Origin: Candidatus Leptovillus gracilis
GTDB lineage: Bacteria > Chloroflexota > Anaerolineae > Promineifilales > Promineifilaceae
Direction of reading: 5' to 3'
Length of the DNA: 64,000 nt
NCBI GenBank assembly: GCA_016716065.1
Contig: JADJXA010000025.1
Coordinates: 310,001-374,000, forward strand
The notes beneath the pieces were generated by a model. That model worked only from the letters and a program-made list of their open reading frames with translations. It was not told where the DNA came from and ran no database searches. Made by a program: the position numbers and the translations under genes. Positions 47,001-54,180 of the stretch are shown in pieces. Within the stretch, counting starts at the first letter, position 1. Every line of letters begins with the position of its first letter.

Positions 47001-47179
47001 TCATCCTGGCTGGCCCGGCTGACCATGCCCAGGATGCCCGCCTGCACACAGCGCTGCAAAGCTCGCGCTGTCTCGTCGCCCGGCCATTTGTCGGCCATGC
47101 GCCGCGCCACTTTGGTGATGATCGGGGCGCTCAGTTCGGCGGCCAGGTTGCTTAAATAATCGGCGGTGAATGCGTCCAT
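43979..47179 (-). CDS. NACHT ATPase with diversified sulfatase-modifying-factor domain (DGR target 4)
   Basis: 1,066 residues. Residues 1-190 are a helical N-terminal adaptor shared with targets 1 and 2 (YLSNLAAELSAPII...). About 200-225 carries the motif GRIVAENVVSGPQII. The NACHT domain has Walker A GYPGGGKST near 312 and FFDGLDE near 411, then a helical arm (HRTFQEYLAAAHV near 660). Residues 830-1066 are an FGE/SUMF-type C-lectin fold (YPITNAQFKCFVD, SWYQAVAFCRWLS, YPWGS, LYDLSGNVWEWC, RVLRGGSW). The catalytic Cys of true FGE enzymes is Ala here (DLARAAF), so it probably binds a ligand. The last 40 residues are VR4. AGGA precedes the ATG. Confidence 0.9.
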   Translation of the reverse strand: MDAFTADYLSNLAAELSAPIITKVARRMADKWPGDETARALQRCVQAGILGMVSRASQDEPEQTALLSDIFTDFFGQADVAKEVARLVSVQRLSVADLQELFEAAGYDPETLPGLRFPEAVAAFEAAFLETAAAETALQPIIQVHQGWAQTALQQQMVVLMRQMVAALQASPGQHVGIQAGRIVAENVVSGPQIIQQQTVFQWGGRAEKQTWETAYLKTLIDQCNRLDLAEVDERFLDDEGGEVRLTDVFTTLYAAWGTQVIRRAPGQTVAEALRRFPDETAHGRSPKEEKETQPLTAVSVTGALPRVVILGYPGGGKSTLVNYLATTLARQRLAGGPTALPDWPETPLLPVRIVLRRFAAWLADTVGDNQPDTKAGLVWRYLEEKLFPDWGCREAYSSVKEKLLADGGVIFFDGLDEVPESVVDGRRSLIKQTIADFAGPLDTCKVIVTCREYAYKKDDAWRLPEAQFPVIDLALFKEGQIRQFTETWYRVTGPRQKWDLPQQAQEAKRLADAVLAKPHLRELGQYPLLLTLMAQVHGRYGDLPENRADLYDRAINLLLSHWENRLVRRPDGSRQVEPGIIARLDLRREEVRSVLEAIAFAAHERQEGQRNRDEQAADIGRDELWEGLLPLVGSYDRAKEVTDYIQQRSGLLQAREHFTYVFPHRTFQEYLAAAHVWSLPDDPVEGLYRRLQRDTAWWREIFLLAAGQARADAYRVKSLVERLTAGQPRSDVSEWQLFCAVLAAQTIHETNFMRFVRGKEVEHPFVLVEAGGRAWLEAALVAESSLKPAHRAQAGHALGRWLEDTRPGVGVVERGEVKLPDIAWGNWLEAGRYTIGGDEEAYVSLTQQQVTIPHDICLARYPITNAQFKCFVDAPDRDEPKWWDGMPDDERQFSEPEFPYANHPRETVSWYQAVAFCRWLSDKLEMDIRLPHEFEWEAAARYPDGRFYPWGSRFNTDWANIDEGRIGQPTAVGLYPSGKNEALELYDLSGNVWEWCRNKYGEPEADGVDQSRDSRVLRGGSWHRGPDLARAAFRYNLNPDLRAAYLGFRVVVAISSRPLTSVPGG
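44020..44138 (-). other. DGR variable repeat VR4
   Basis: Aligns without gaps to the template repeat over about 119 bp. It ends in the same CACGCGGGAG and includes the CACCACCACCCGAAAACC anchor. Many but not all differences are at template adenines, so it is older or less recently rewritten than VR1. It encodes the end of the lectin-fold domain. Confidence 0.85.
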
Positions 47180-47185
47180 CGGTGT

Positions 47186-47280
47186 TCCTGCCGTAATCCG
47201 TGTTCCGTGTTCCGTATACCGTATGCCCTTGGCATTTACGCGGCCTACGGATTACGGGTTACGGTATACGGTACTCGTTT
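47186..47280. repeat. CCGTGTT heptamer tract with inverted copy
   Basis: Heptamer units CCGTGTT/CCGTATA (47205-47225) are followed by the complementary series GGATTACGGGTTACGGTATACGG (in pieces, 47247-47275). The pair could form a long imperfect hairpin between the small coiled-coil gene and the target 4 gene, perhaps limiting read-through. Confidence 0.7.
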
Positions 47281-47282
47281 CT

Positions 47283-48080
47283 TTAGCCGCCGAACAGTTT
47301 GACGGCAATCTGGTACAGCGCAGCGGCAACCGGGGCCAGCTTGATGAGAGCGATGCCCACCTTCCCGGCGGCCTGCGCCGCGCCGGCGCTCTCGGTGAGG
47401 ATTTCGGTGGCCGCTTTGAGCTTGCGCACCACCCGGCTGCCCTGCGGTGCAGGTGCGGTCAGTTCTTTCTCCGCCGCCGCCAAATCGGCCTGCACATCAT
47501 CGGCGTCACCCGCGTTCGGGAAATCGCCGGCGGCGATGGCCGCGGCCAACTGCTGCTGGAGGGCGGCGATTTCCTGGCGCAGGTCGTTGGGCGTGGCCTG
47601 AGACGGGTCGGCGATGTATTGCAGCCCGGCGACCACATTCTTAGCCTTGATGCTGTCGGCTTTGATGCGGCCGCTGCCCAACGCTTTCGCCAGTTCGACA
47701 AGGTCGGCGGAGTCGGCCGCCGCGCCGCCGATTTGCTGCATCCCCTGCACCACGTTATCGGCCTCGATGGTACCAGCCTGGATGCCGCCCACGCTGCCGC
47801 TGTCGCCGGTGATGATGCTGCCGCCGACATTGCCGCGCACGCTGACGCCACGCTCGCCCACGGCCGTGCTCCCCACGCCCTGTACCACCACCCCGCTGCC
47901 GGACACGGCGGCAGAATAGGTTGTGCCGGTCAACTGCGCGGCCAACTCCGCTTTCTTCTCCTGCAAGGGAGCGACCATCGCCTGGAACTGAGCCGGCGAC
48001 AACGTGCCGCGTAACGACTCCAGGTCGGCCAACTGCTTTTCTACGGCGGCTAACTGTGTTTGTAGCGTTTGTTTATCCAC
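47283..48080 (-). CDS. Coiled-coil protein with glycine-rich STAND-linker motifs
   Basis: 265 residues from GTG 48080, preceded by AAAAGGAG. Residues 1-50 are a coiled coil (TQLAAVEKQLADLESLRGTL) shared with the next protein. Residues 55-100 hold the repeat VSGSGVVVQGVGSTAVGERG then a short strand and SIITGD. Two IxAxxIxAxNVVxG motifs follow (GTIEADNVVQGMQ, DSIKAKNVVAGLQ). The C-terminus is Ala-rich and hydrophobic (IALIKLAPVAAALYQIAVKL). The same motifs sit ahead of the NACHT domains of the DGR targets, so it likely interacts with them. Function unknown. Confidence 0.7.
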   Translation of the reverse strand: MDKQTLQTQLAAVEKQLADLESLRGTLSPAQFQAMVAPLQEKKAELAAQLTGTTYSAAVSGSGVVVQGVGSTAVGERGVSVRGNVGGSIITGDSGSVGGIQAGTIEADNVVQGMQQIGGAAADSADLVELAKALGSGRIKADSIKAKNVVAGLQYIADPSQATPNDLRQEIAALQQQLAAAIAAGDFPNAGDADDVQADLAAAEKELTAPAPQGSRVVRKLKAATEILTESAGAAQAAGKVGIALIKLAPVAAALYQIAVKLFGG

Positions 48081-48112
48081 GAGAAGGCTCCTTTTGCGTC
48101 TATGCTGACGCG

Positions 48113-48691
48113 CTAACGAGATTGGGAAACACGCGGCCAGGCCACAAAGTCGCGTTGCGCCCGGCACAACTGTAACAATGCTTCCAGGCGGTTTTGCCGG
48201 TAGCAGTGCAGAATCAGGGATTCGGCGAACTGCGGGCGGGTGCTGCCCGGCAGGTCGTCGTGGGAAATGCCCAGGTCAAGGGCCAGGGTATGGAGTTCGC
48301 TGAGGCTGAAATACTGCCCCAACAACTGGCGCAGGGGTGTCAGTTCCGGCGGCAGGGCGGCCACATCTCCCACAGCCGAAACGCCATAGACAATGGTGGT
48401 CGTATTGCCATCACCGGTGATGATAGGGCCGACGACGCTGCTGCTGCTGACGTTGACGCCGCGCTCGCCCACGGCCGTGTTCCCCACGCCCTGCGCGATT
48501 GCCCCGCTGCCGGACACGGTGGCGGAATAGGTTGCGCCGGTCAGGTTGCTTTCCAGTTCCGCTTTCTTCTGGCGCAGGGGGGCCAGCGCCGCCTGTAACT
48601 GCTCGGCGGACAAGACGCTGCCCATCCCCTCCAGGTTGGCGATTTGCTTCTCGATTTCGGTCAACTGCTGCTGTATTTCCGGCTTGTCCAT
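48113..48691 (-). CDS. Coiled-coil adaptor with EAD7 domain
   Basis: 192 residues from ATG 48691 with AAGGAG upstream. The N-terminal coiled coil (QQLTEIEKQIANLEGMGSVL) and the glycine motif (SGSGAIAQGVGNTAVGERG) are paralogous to the neighbouring protein. The C-terminal 75 residues (LRQLLGQYFSLSELHTLALDLGI...LILHCYRQNRLEALLQLCRAQR) match effector-associated domain 7, the same domain as at 10334. It probably bridges the NACHT sensors to an EAD7-bearing effector. It lies downstream of the RT gene on the same strand. Confidence 0.75.
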   Translation of the reverse strand: MDKPEIQQQLTEIEKQIANLEGMGSVLSAEQLQAALAPLRQKKAELESNLTGATYSATVSGSGAIAQGVGNTAVGERGVNVSSSSVVGPIITGDGNTTTIVYGVSAVGDVAALPPELTPLRQLLGQYFSLSELHTLALDLGISHDDLPGSTRPQFAESLILHCYRQNRLEALLQLCRAQRDFVAWPRVSQSR

Positions 48692-48750
48692 GACAGGCTC
48701 CTTGACTGGTTTTGCCCGTAGTATACTCAATTTCCCCGGTCTGATATAGG

Positions 48751-49836
48751 CTAAATCGGCATTGAAGCCGGAGGAATGGGATGACTGCCCAACAACTGCC
48801 GGCGCAGCCCCCAGGTATCCCCATACCGCACGTGGTTGATCCAGCCCTGCACGCTGGCATCTAACTCAGCAAACGAAATCTCGCCGCGCCGATAGAGCGT
48901 GATGTTGCGCATCAGCCGGCGCCGAAAACCACCGACGTTGCGCTGTTTCAGGCAGCGATGGGTGGAATACACGACAAAGCCTAACCAGGGAATGCCCATG
49001 CTGACCGGCTGCGCCTGGGCGCAGCCGGCATGGACGGTCAGGCGCAACGTTGCCAGGAAGTTTGTTACCGCTTCGCCCCACTGCGTTAACTGCCGTTTGT
49101 TGTCGGAGAACAGGGCCATATCATCTACATAGCGGAGATAAGCCGGGCATTCCATGCGGCGGGTGATGAACCAGTCGAGCGGGTTCAGGTAGCAGTTGCT
49201 CCAAAACTGGCTGGTGAGGTTGCCGATGGGTAAGCCTCTTTGGCGCAGGCTGTCCAGTAGCGTATCGCCGGGGAAGTAGACCATGTCGTATTCGTCGGCC
49301 AGTACGCCTTCGCCAGAGCGCAGAATCGCGTCAATCAGGTGGCGCACTTGCTCATCGTGGATGACTTTGGCTAACTCGTCTTTCAGAATCGCATGGTCGA
49401 GCGAGGGGAAATGCTGCACGATGTCCAGCCGCAGCACATAGCGATAGCGCCGGGCGTATTGCTGTAGCTGGTCAATGGCGCGATGCGTGCCTTTGCCGGC
49501 GCGATTGGCGTAGCTGTGGGGATGAAAAAGCGCCTCGAACAGTGGCTCGATGACGTTGCACAAGGCATGATGTACCACCCGGTCGCCAAAAGGGGCGGCG
49601 CTGATCAGCCGTCGCTTGGGTTCATGGATGATAAAATGCTGGTAAGGGCCTGGCGCATACGTGCCGGCGATTAGTTCGTCCTGGAGAGCCAGCAGCCGGT
49701 CAGCCAGCCGGGATTCAAATGTGGCCGCCGCTGCCTTGCCTCGTTTGCCCCGCGCTGCTTTGCGATATGCTTCCAGTAGATTTTCCCAACTCACCACACG
49801 AGGAAACAAGATGTCGTCTAACTCTGAAATGGTCAT
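48751..49836 (-). CDS. DGR reverse transcriptase
   Basis: 361 residues, usual for DGR RTs. N-terminus SWENLLEAYRKAARGKRGKA, then palm motifs: LDIVQHFPSLDH, the DGR-specific IGNLTSQ (IGxxxSQ) near 201-207, and YLRYVDDMALF near 234-244 with catalytic YVDD. A short thumb ends in WINHVRYGDTW. The enzyme copies the template repeat with adenine-specific errors into cDNA that replaces variable repeats. No Shine-Dalgarno sequence precedes the start, and its first 26 bp overlap avd on the other strand. An in-frame ATG upstream is not available. Confidence 0.95.
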   Translation of the reverse strand: MTISELDDILFPRVVSWENLLEAYRKAARGKRGKAAAATFESRLADRLLALQDELIAGTYAPGPYQHFIIHEPKRRLISAAPFGDRVVHHALCNVIEPLFEALFHPHSYANRAGKGTHRAIDQLQQYARRYRYVLRLDIVQHFPSLDHAILKDELAKVIHDEQVRHLIDAILRSGEGVLADEYDMVYFPGDTLLDSLRQRGLPIGNLTSQFWSNCYLNPLDWFITRRMECPAYLRYVDDMALFSDNKRQLTQWGEAVTNFLATLRLTVHAGCAQAQPVSMGIPWLGFVVYSTHRCLKQRNVGGFRRRLMRNITLYRRGEISFAELDASVQGWINHVRYGDTWGLRRQLLGSHPIPPASMPI

Positions 49837-50164
49837 TTTTACCCGAACTTATGATTTACTTCACTGGCTGCTGCCCAAGAGTGAACGTTTTCCCAAACTG
49901 TACCGCAGCACGGTCACGCAGCGATTGACGGCTGCCGCCCTCGATTTTCAGGAATCACTACTGGAGGCGCAGGGGTATCAGGACAAAATCCGCCTACGCC
50001 ACTTACGCGCCGCCGACATTCATCTGAGCAAAGTGCGGCTGTATCTGCATCTGATTTACAAATGGGGCTGGCTGTCGCCCGGTCAGTATGAACACGTCAG
50101 CCGTATGGTGGCCGAGATTGGCAAACTCCTTGGCGGTTGGATACGGCAAACGGAGGGTGGGTAG
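49811..50164 (+). CDS. avd: Avd, DGR accessory variability determinant
   Basis: 117 residues. The helix pattern TRTYDLLHWLLPKSERFPKL...RLTAAALDFQESLLEAQ, IRLRHLRAADIHLSKVRLYL and LSPGQYEHVSRMVAEIGKLLGGW matches Avd, the pentameric four-helix-bundle partner that binds the RT and template RNA. GAGGA seven bases upstream selects ATG 49811; ATG 49829 would also fit. It is on the plus strand, divergent from and overlapping the RT gene. A transcript carrying TR to RT on the minus strand would therefore be antisense to avd, unlike the classical phage order. Confidence 0.9.
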   Translation: MSSNSEMVIFTRTYDLLHWLLPKSERFPKLYRSTVTQRLTAAALDFQESLLEAQGYQDKIRLRHLRAADIHLSKVRLYLHLIYKWGWLSPGQYEHVSRMVAEIGKLLGGWIRQTEGG

Positions 50165-50498
50165 CCCAGGACAGGCGGCCAGGCTGCCCTGTGCTGTTGG
50201 AGCGGGTACGGCGGGAGCAAATCCAGACCGCACCCCATTTTTTATCTATGCCTGCCACCGGCAGCGCTCCATACCGCCAGTTCGTGGACAGACGGGACCT
50301 GCCTGCGCCATCTCATCATCTTCCCGATCCGCGTCTCACAAACCGTAGTCGGTGAGCATAAACTGGAAGCAGCAGCTTATGGTGGAACTGCCGCTCGACC
50401 CTGCGCCATCACCGGTCGGCCAGGCCGGAGCGTGCAAAAGTCCAGGGAAGGGGAACGTTGGGAAACGCCATGCCCTTCTGGGATAAGAGATAAGGTGT

Positions 50499-50628
50499 GG
50501 AAAAACGCACCACCACCACCCGAAAACCGTTGTTGTCGTTGCGGTTGTCTGGGTCGTTGTTGTTGCGGTAGGCCGCGCGCGCGTTGTCCTGGTTGTTACC
50601 CCACGAACCGCCGCGCACCACGCGGGAG
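50499..50628 (-). other. DGR template repeat (TR)
   Basis: A 130-bp block whose minus strand is loaded with AAC codons: the frame would read RVVRGGSWGNNQDNARAAY followed by RNNNDPDNRNDNN. It aligns without gaps to VR1 (50797-50926) and VR2 (54200-54329). It lies upstream of the RT on the same strand, as expected for the template RNA. The frame is open but has no gene context, so I treat it as non-coding. Around it, 50165-50498 shows no gene and 50629-50702 only flanking sequence. Confidence 0.95.
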
Positions 50629-50702
50629 TTGCCAGGCGGCCCCAGGTATGGTTGCCCATACTTGCAGCTATTTGTAACGCAATTTGGCAAACCACGCTAC
50701 AG

Positions 50703-50790
50703 AAAAATTTTTCGGATCGCGCGATAGCGCGAGAAGAGGCGGGACTCCCTACCGGTCGCCCGCCAAGAACAGTGATCAGTGACCTTGATG
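50703..50790 (-). repeat. VR-downstream hairpin element E1
   Basis: Read leftward: a GGCGGG...CCCGCC hairpin with inner GAC/GTC pairing, the hairpin TCGCGC-GATA-GCGCGA reading the same on both strands, then an A/T palindrome (AAAAATTTTT). It starts inside the target 1 stop codon region and ends before the TR flank. Equivalent elements follow VR2, VR3 and, in altered form, VR4, but none follows the TR. Confidence 0.85.
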
Positions 50791-53700
50791 AGATGGGGAA
50801 AAACGCACCACCACCACCCGAAAACCGAAGTTGTCGAGGCGGTTGACTGGGCCGAAGAAGTCGCGGGAGGCCGCGCGCGCGCCGACCTGGCCGTTACCCC
50901 ACGAACCGCCGCGCACCACGCGGGAGGCTGTGTTTATGCTAACCACCTCTGGTTCCAAGTTGCTGTCAGGCTTGTTGTATTCGTTCCGACACCACTCAAA
51001 CACATTACCGCTCAGGTCATACAGGTCCAGGGCCACATTTTTGCCGGAGGGGTACAGACCAACGGCCGTTGTCTGCCCCACCCTATCCCCTTCATATGTA
51101 TTCGCTTTCGTCGCATTAAACTCCGGCCCCCAGGGGTAAATCCGTTCCTGCACGGCCTCATGCGGCCAACGCGCCGCCACCTCCCACTCAAATTCGTGGG
51201 GCAAGGTAATGGTGTACTGTTTCAGGTCGCCGGTCAGCGGTTCGGCCGGCAGCAGACCGTCATGCAGCTTTTGGGTCAGCCAGCGGCAAAACGCCATTGC
51301 TTGATACCAGCTTACCATCTCGCGGGGATGGTTGGCATAGGGAAATTGGGGTTCGCTAAATTTCCGTTCGTTGTCCGGTATACTTTCCCACCATTTGGGG
51401 TTGTCCCGGTCAACAGCGTCCACAAAGCACTGGAACTGAGCATTGGTAACGGGGTAGCGGGCCAGCCGATATGGCCGTTGAATGGGCGCTTGACGCGGTT
51501 TTTCGTCGCTGTGAGGGCTTTTGTCATCGCCAATCGTGTACGTTGCGGCCGGTATCTCTTTACTCCAGATAATGTCCGGCAGTTTGACGCCGTTTTGCTC
51601 AACGGTACCCACCCCCGGCCGGTCATCGCCCAACTGCGCCAGCCACTGCCCGGCTTCACCGCGCAGCTTCGGCGGCAGCACATCCTCGGCCACCAGCGCA
51701 ATCTTCAAGCGGGTCTGGACACGGCGATAAAAGGCGGCAAAGCTATCACTGTCCAGCGGCCCATTCCCGGATTGCTCCGCCTGTTGCTTTTCCAGTTCCA
51801 CGTAGTAGTGGAAGTTGGTTTCCACCAGCGCCTGAGCCGCAATCATCAGCCACGGGGCATTGCGCCGCGTTATCGTCTCCTCCGGCGGCAGCAGCGCCTG
51901 CACCAAAAACTGGATGTTGTCGGCCACTTGCATACTGGCGGCGCTCAGTAAGAACACTTCCCGCCACCAATCCGGCGCGTCACGCACGTGTTTAATCAGC
52001 TTCGGCTGCCAGCCGGCGATGTTCTGCAAATGCTGCCCGGCCAGATATTCCTGGTACGTGCGATGCGGGAAGGTAAACACCCCCTCGCCCTTGTCCACCA
52101 GCAAACCGGTGCGATGCTGGATGTAGATGATGATTTCTTCCACCCGTTTCAGGCTGTCAAACTGCGGCAGCAAGGCGTCTTTCAACTGCTGGTAGGTGAT
52201 TTCCACCGCCGGACCATCAGCCGCCGATTCGCTCCCGGTCTGGCGCTGGTCGCGGTGGCCTTCGTAAGCCAGTCTCGCCAGCACATCGCGCAATTTCAGC
52301 GTGGGCAGGCCATCCAGCCACAGTATCTTCTCGTCGGGCACCTCGGCCCCAGGATTGTCGTCGAGCTGGAGGCGGTTTTCCCAACGAGCCAGCAGTAAAT
52401 CTACAGTCTGCTTGTACAACTCGGCCCGGTTGTTGGGCAACATCGCCTCCACGCCGCTGCTGTCTACCTGGGCCATGAGCGTCAGCAGCAGCGGCGACGC
52501 CGCCAGCCGGCGCAAGTGCGGCCGGCCCAAAATCGTGCGCGTCAGCCGGGAAGCCCGCAGATGGAACTGCTCCTGGCTCCAATCGCGCCGCGGCCCCATC
52601 ACCTGCGTGTACCAGGCGGTGATAAACGCCTCAATCTGCGGGTCGTCGAAGGGAGCCAGGCGCACGACTGCGAACTGGTCATCGGGCAGCCGCCACTTCG
52701 CGTCCTCATAGGCGTAGGGACGGCTGGTGACAATCACCTGGCACTTATCTTCATCGGCGGCGAAGCGGGCTACCGCCCCCTTGATGACGGCCCGCCGCAT
52801 CGCCACGTCTCGAATCTCGTCCAGGCCATCGAAAAAGAAAACGCCCCCCTCTTTGATGAGCGTCTGGCGCAGGCCGTTATAGCTGTCACTGCACCCCCAA
52901 CGCCCCAACAGGTAGGCCAGATAGTCCCACACGTCGCCGGTTTCCCCACGCCGCTTTTCTCTGGTCAGCCAATCGGCGAAACGACGCAAGACAATACGCA
53001 CCGGTAGCGGGGCAGGGGCGGTAGGCCAGTGGCGCAGGGTGACGCCTTCGTCGCCGCGCCGCTGCCGCGCCAGTTGGGTCGTGATGTGGTTGACCAGGGT
53101 GCTTTTGCCGCCGCCCGGCTGCCCTAGAATGACCAGCCGCCGCACGCCGGCCACGGCTTCGGTGGCGGTGATGGGCAGCCGCTCTTTTTCCGACTGCGCC
53201 ATCTCTCGTTTATCGGCGTCGCGGCCTTTCTGCCGGGAGGATGTCGGGCGCAGCACGTCGGCCACAGTCTCATCTTCGCTACGGCTGACGCCTTCCAGGT
53301 AGAGGGTGGTAAAGACGGCGTCAATGGCGAGGGAATCGGCCGTGGCTTCGCTGGCCGACAGGGTGGTGAGGTCCAGGCCGCCGCAGCGGGTGATGAGGGC
53401 CTTGAGATAGTGGCTTTTCCAATGGTCGGGGTAGTCGGGCGATGGTTTTTCCGGCTTCAACTCGTAGATTATCTGCGTGCCGCTGACGACGTTGGTGGCG
53501 GTGATGGTGTCGGCGGCGATGCCGACGATGTCGCGCAGGGCTATCTGGCGCAGCACGCCCAGGATTTCTCGCAGCAGCCCGGCCTGTTCTGTGAGCAGGC
53601 GTGTTTGCTGCAAAAGCTGCGCCGCCTGAATCGTCTCCCGCAGACTTTCTTCTTCTGTCGCTTGCAGCAAGAAGATGATTTCAAAGTCGGCCATGGCCGC

Positions 53701-54063
53701 AGCGAAGTCGAACCGGTCTTGAGCGGGATAACCGGCGCTGGTGAATAGATAGTGCAGTTCGTCTACGTCGAGCCGCTGTCCGCGCAGCAGCCGGGAGAGT
53801 TCCCTGACAACATCCGGCCGGTGGAAGAAGGTGTCTGTGGTTTGCAGCAGTTCCACGTACACCGGTGCAGCGGTTTGAGCGCGGCGCAAAAAGGCAACCA
53901 GGCCGGCGTCGAGGCAGCGGTGCAGCGCCTGTTCACGAGGCGTACCGTGAATCTGCTCTCCGACACGCTTACCCCAGGCTTCAACAATGAGTGCGCCGAG
54001 TTCGGCCGCTAAGTTGGCGAGAAAGTCACCAAAGGTTGATGGTATCAACTGGTTTCCCTCCAT
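50776..54063 (-). CDS. NACHT ATPase with diversified sulfatase-modifying-factor domain (DGR target 1)
   Basis: 1,095 residues from ATG 54063 (MEGNQLIPS); the open frame upstream runs into VR2 and is rejected. Helical adaptor 1-190, motif DTITATNVVSGTQII near 210-225, NACHT with Walker A GQPGGGKST near 312 and FFDGLDEIRD, helical arm with FPHRTYQEYLAGQHL, then an FGE-type lectin fold (YPVTNAQFQCFVDAV, SWYQAMAFCRWLT, YPWGPEF, LYDLSGNVFEWC, RVVRGGSW). Ala replaces the FGE catalytic Cys (VGARAAS). The C-terminus is VR1. It is closest to the TR and most faithful to it, so it is the best candidate for active diversification. A STAND sensor role is inferred. Confidence 0.9.
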   Translation of the reverse strand: MEGNQLIPSTFGDFLANLAAELGALIVEAWGKRVGEQIHGTPREQALHRCLDAGLVAFLRRAQTAAPVYVELLQTTDTFFHRPDVVRELSRLLRGQRLDVDELHYLFTSAGYPAQDRFDFAAAMADFEIIFLLQATEEESLRETIQAAQLLQQTRLLTEQAGLLREILGVLRQIALRDIVGIAADTITATNVVSGTQIIYELKPEKPSPDYPDHWKSHYLKALITRCGGLDLTTLSASEATADSLAIDAVFTTLYLEGVSRSEDETVADVLRPTSSRQKGRDADKREMAQSEKERLPITATEAVAGVRRLVILGQPGGGKSTLVNHITTQLARQRRGDEGVTLRHWPTAPAPLPVRIVLRRFADWLTREKRRGETGDVWDYLAYLLGRWGCSDSYNGLRQTLIKEGGVFFFDGLDEIRDVAMRRAVIKGAVARFAADEDKCQVIVTSRPYAYEDAKWRLPDDQFAVVRLAPFDDPQIEAFITAWYTQVMGPRRDWSQEQFHLRASRLTRTILGRPHLRRLAASPLLLTLMAQVDSSGVEAMLPNNRAELYKQTVDLLLARWENRLQLDDNPGAEVPDEKILWLDGLPTLKLRDVLARLAYEGHRDQRQTGSESAADGPAVEITYQQLKDALLPQFDSLKRVEEIIIYIQHRTGLLVDKGEGVFTFPHRTYQEYLAGQHLQNIAGWQPKLIKHVRDAPDWWREVFLLSAASMQVADNIQFLVQALLPPEETITRRNAPWLMIAAQALVETNFHYYVELEKQQAEQSGNGPLDSDSFAAFYRRVQTRLKIALVAEDVLPPKLRGEAGQWLAQLGDDRPGVGTVEQNGVKLPDIIWSKEIPAATYTIGDDKSPHSDEKPRQAPIQRPYRLARYPVTNAQFQCFVDAVDRDNPKWWESIPDNERKFSEPQFPYANHPREMVSWYQAMAFCRWLTQKLHDGLLPAEPLTGDLKQYTITLPHEFEWEVAARWPHEAVQERIYPWGPEFNATKANTYEGDRVGQTTAVGLYPSGKNVALDLYDLSGNVFEWCRNEYNKPDSNLEPEVVSINTASRVVRGGSWGNGQVGARAASRDFFGPVNRLDNFGFRVVVVRFSPSHQGH
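50797..50926 (-). other. DGR variable repeat VR1
   Basis: Same length as the TR. By manual alignment there are 17 differences, and all 17 are at template adenines (T on the plus strand). They alter residues such as NN to NG, D to V, Y to S, NNN to DFF. The GC-rich 3' anchor (CACCACCACCCGAAAACC on the plus strand) is identical. This is the diagnostic DGR pattern. Confidence 0.95.
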
Positions 54064-54097
54064 TTTTCCATGATGCTGTTCTTTGAGAACAGCGAAA

Positions 54098-54180
54098 ACG
54101 CAAAATTTTTGCGGATCGCGCGATAGCGCGAGAAGAGGGCGGGACTCCCTACCGGTCGCCCGCCAAGAATAGGGGTCAGT
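54098..54180 (-). repeat. VR-downstream hairpin element E2
   Basis: Nearly identical to E1: CGCAAAA-T-TTTTGCG palindrome, TCGCGCGATAGCGCGA hairpin, GGGCGGGACTCCCTACCGG with CGCCCGCC, then CCAAGAAT and GGTCAGTGATC. It lies between the stop of target 2 and the start of target 1. Confidence 0.85.

Noticed and set aside
50409..50690. 93-codon ORF across the template repeat
   Set aside because: Its Asn-rich content is the TR itself; there is no ribosome site, and the frame is open because the TR mirrors the coding VR.
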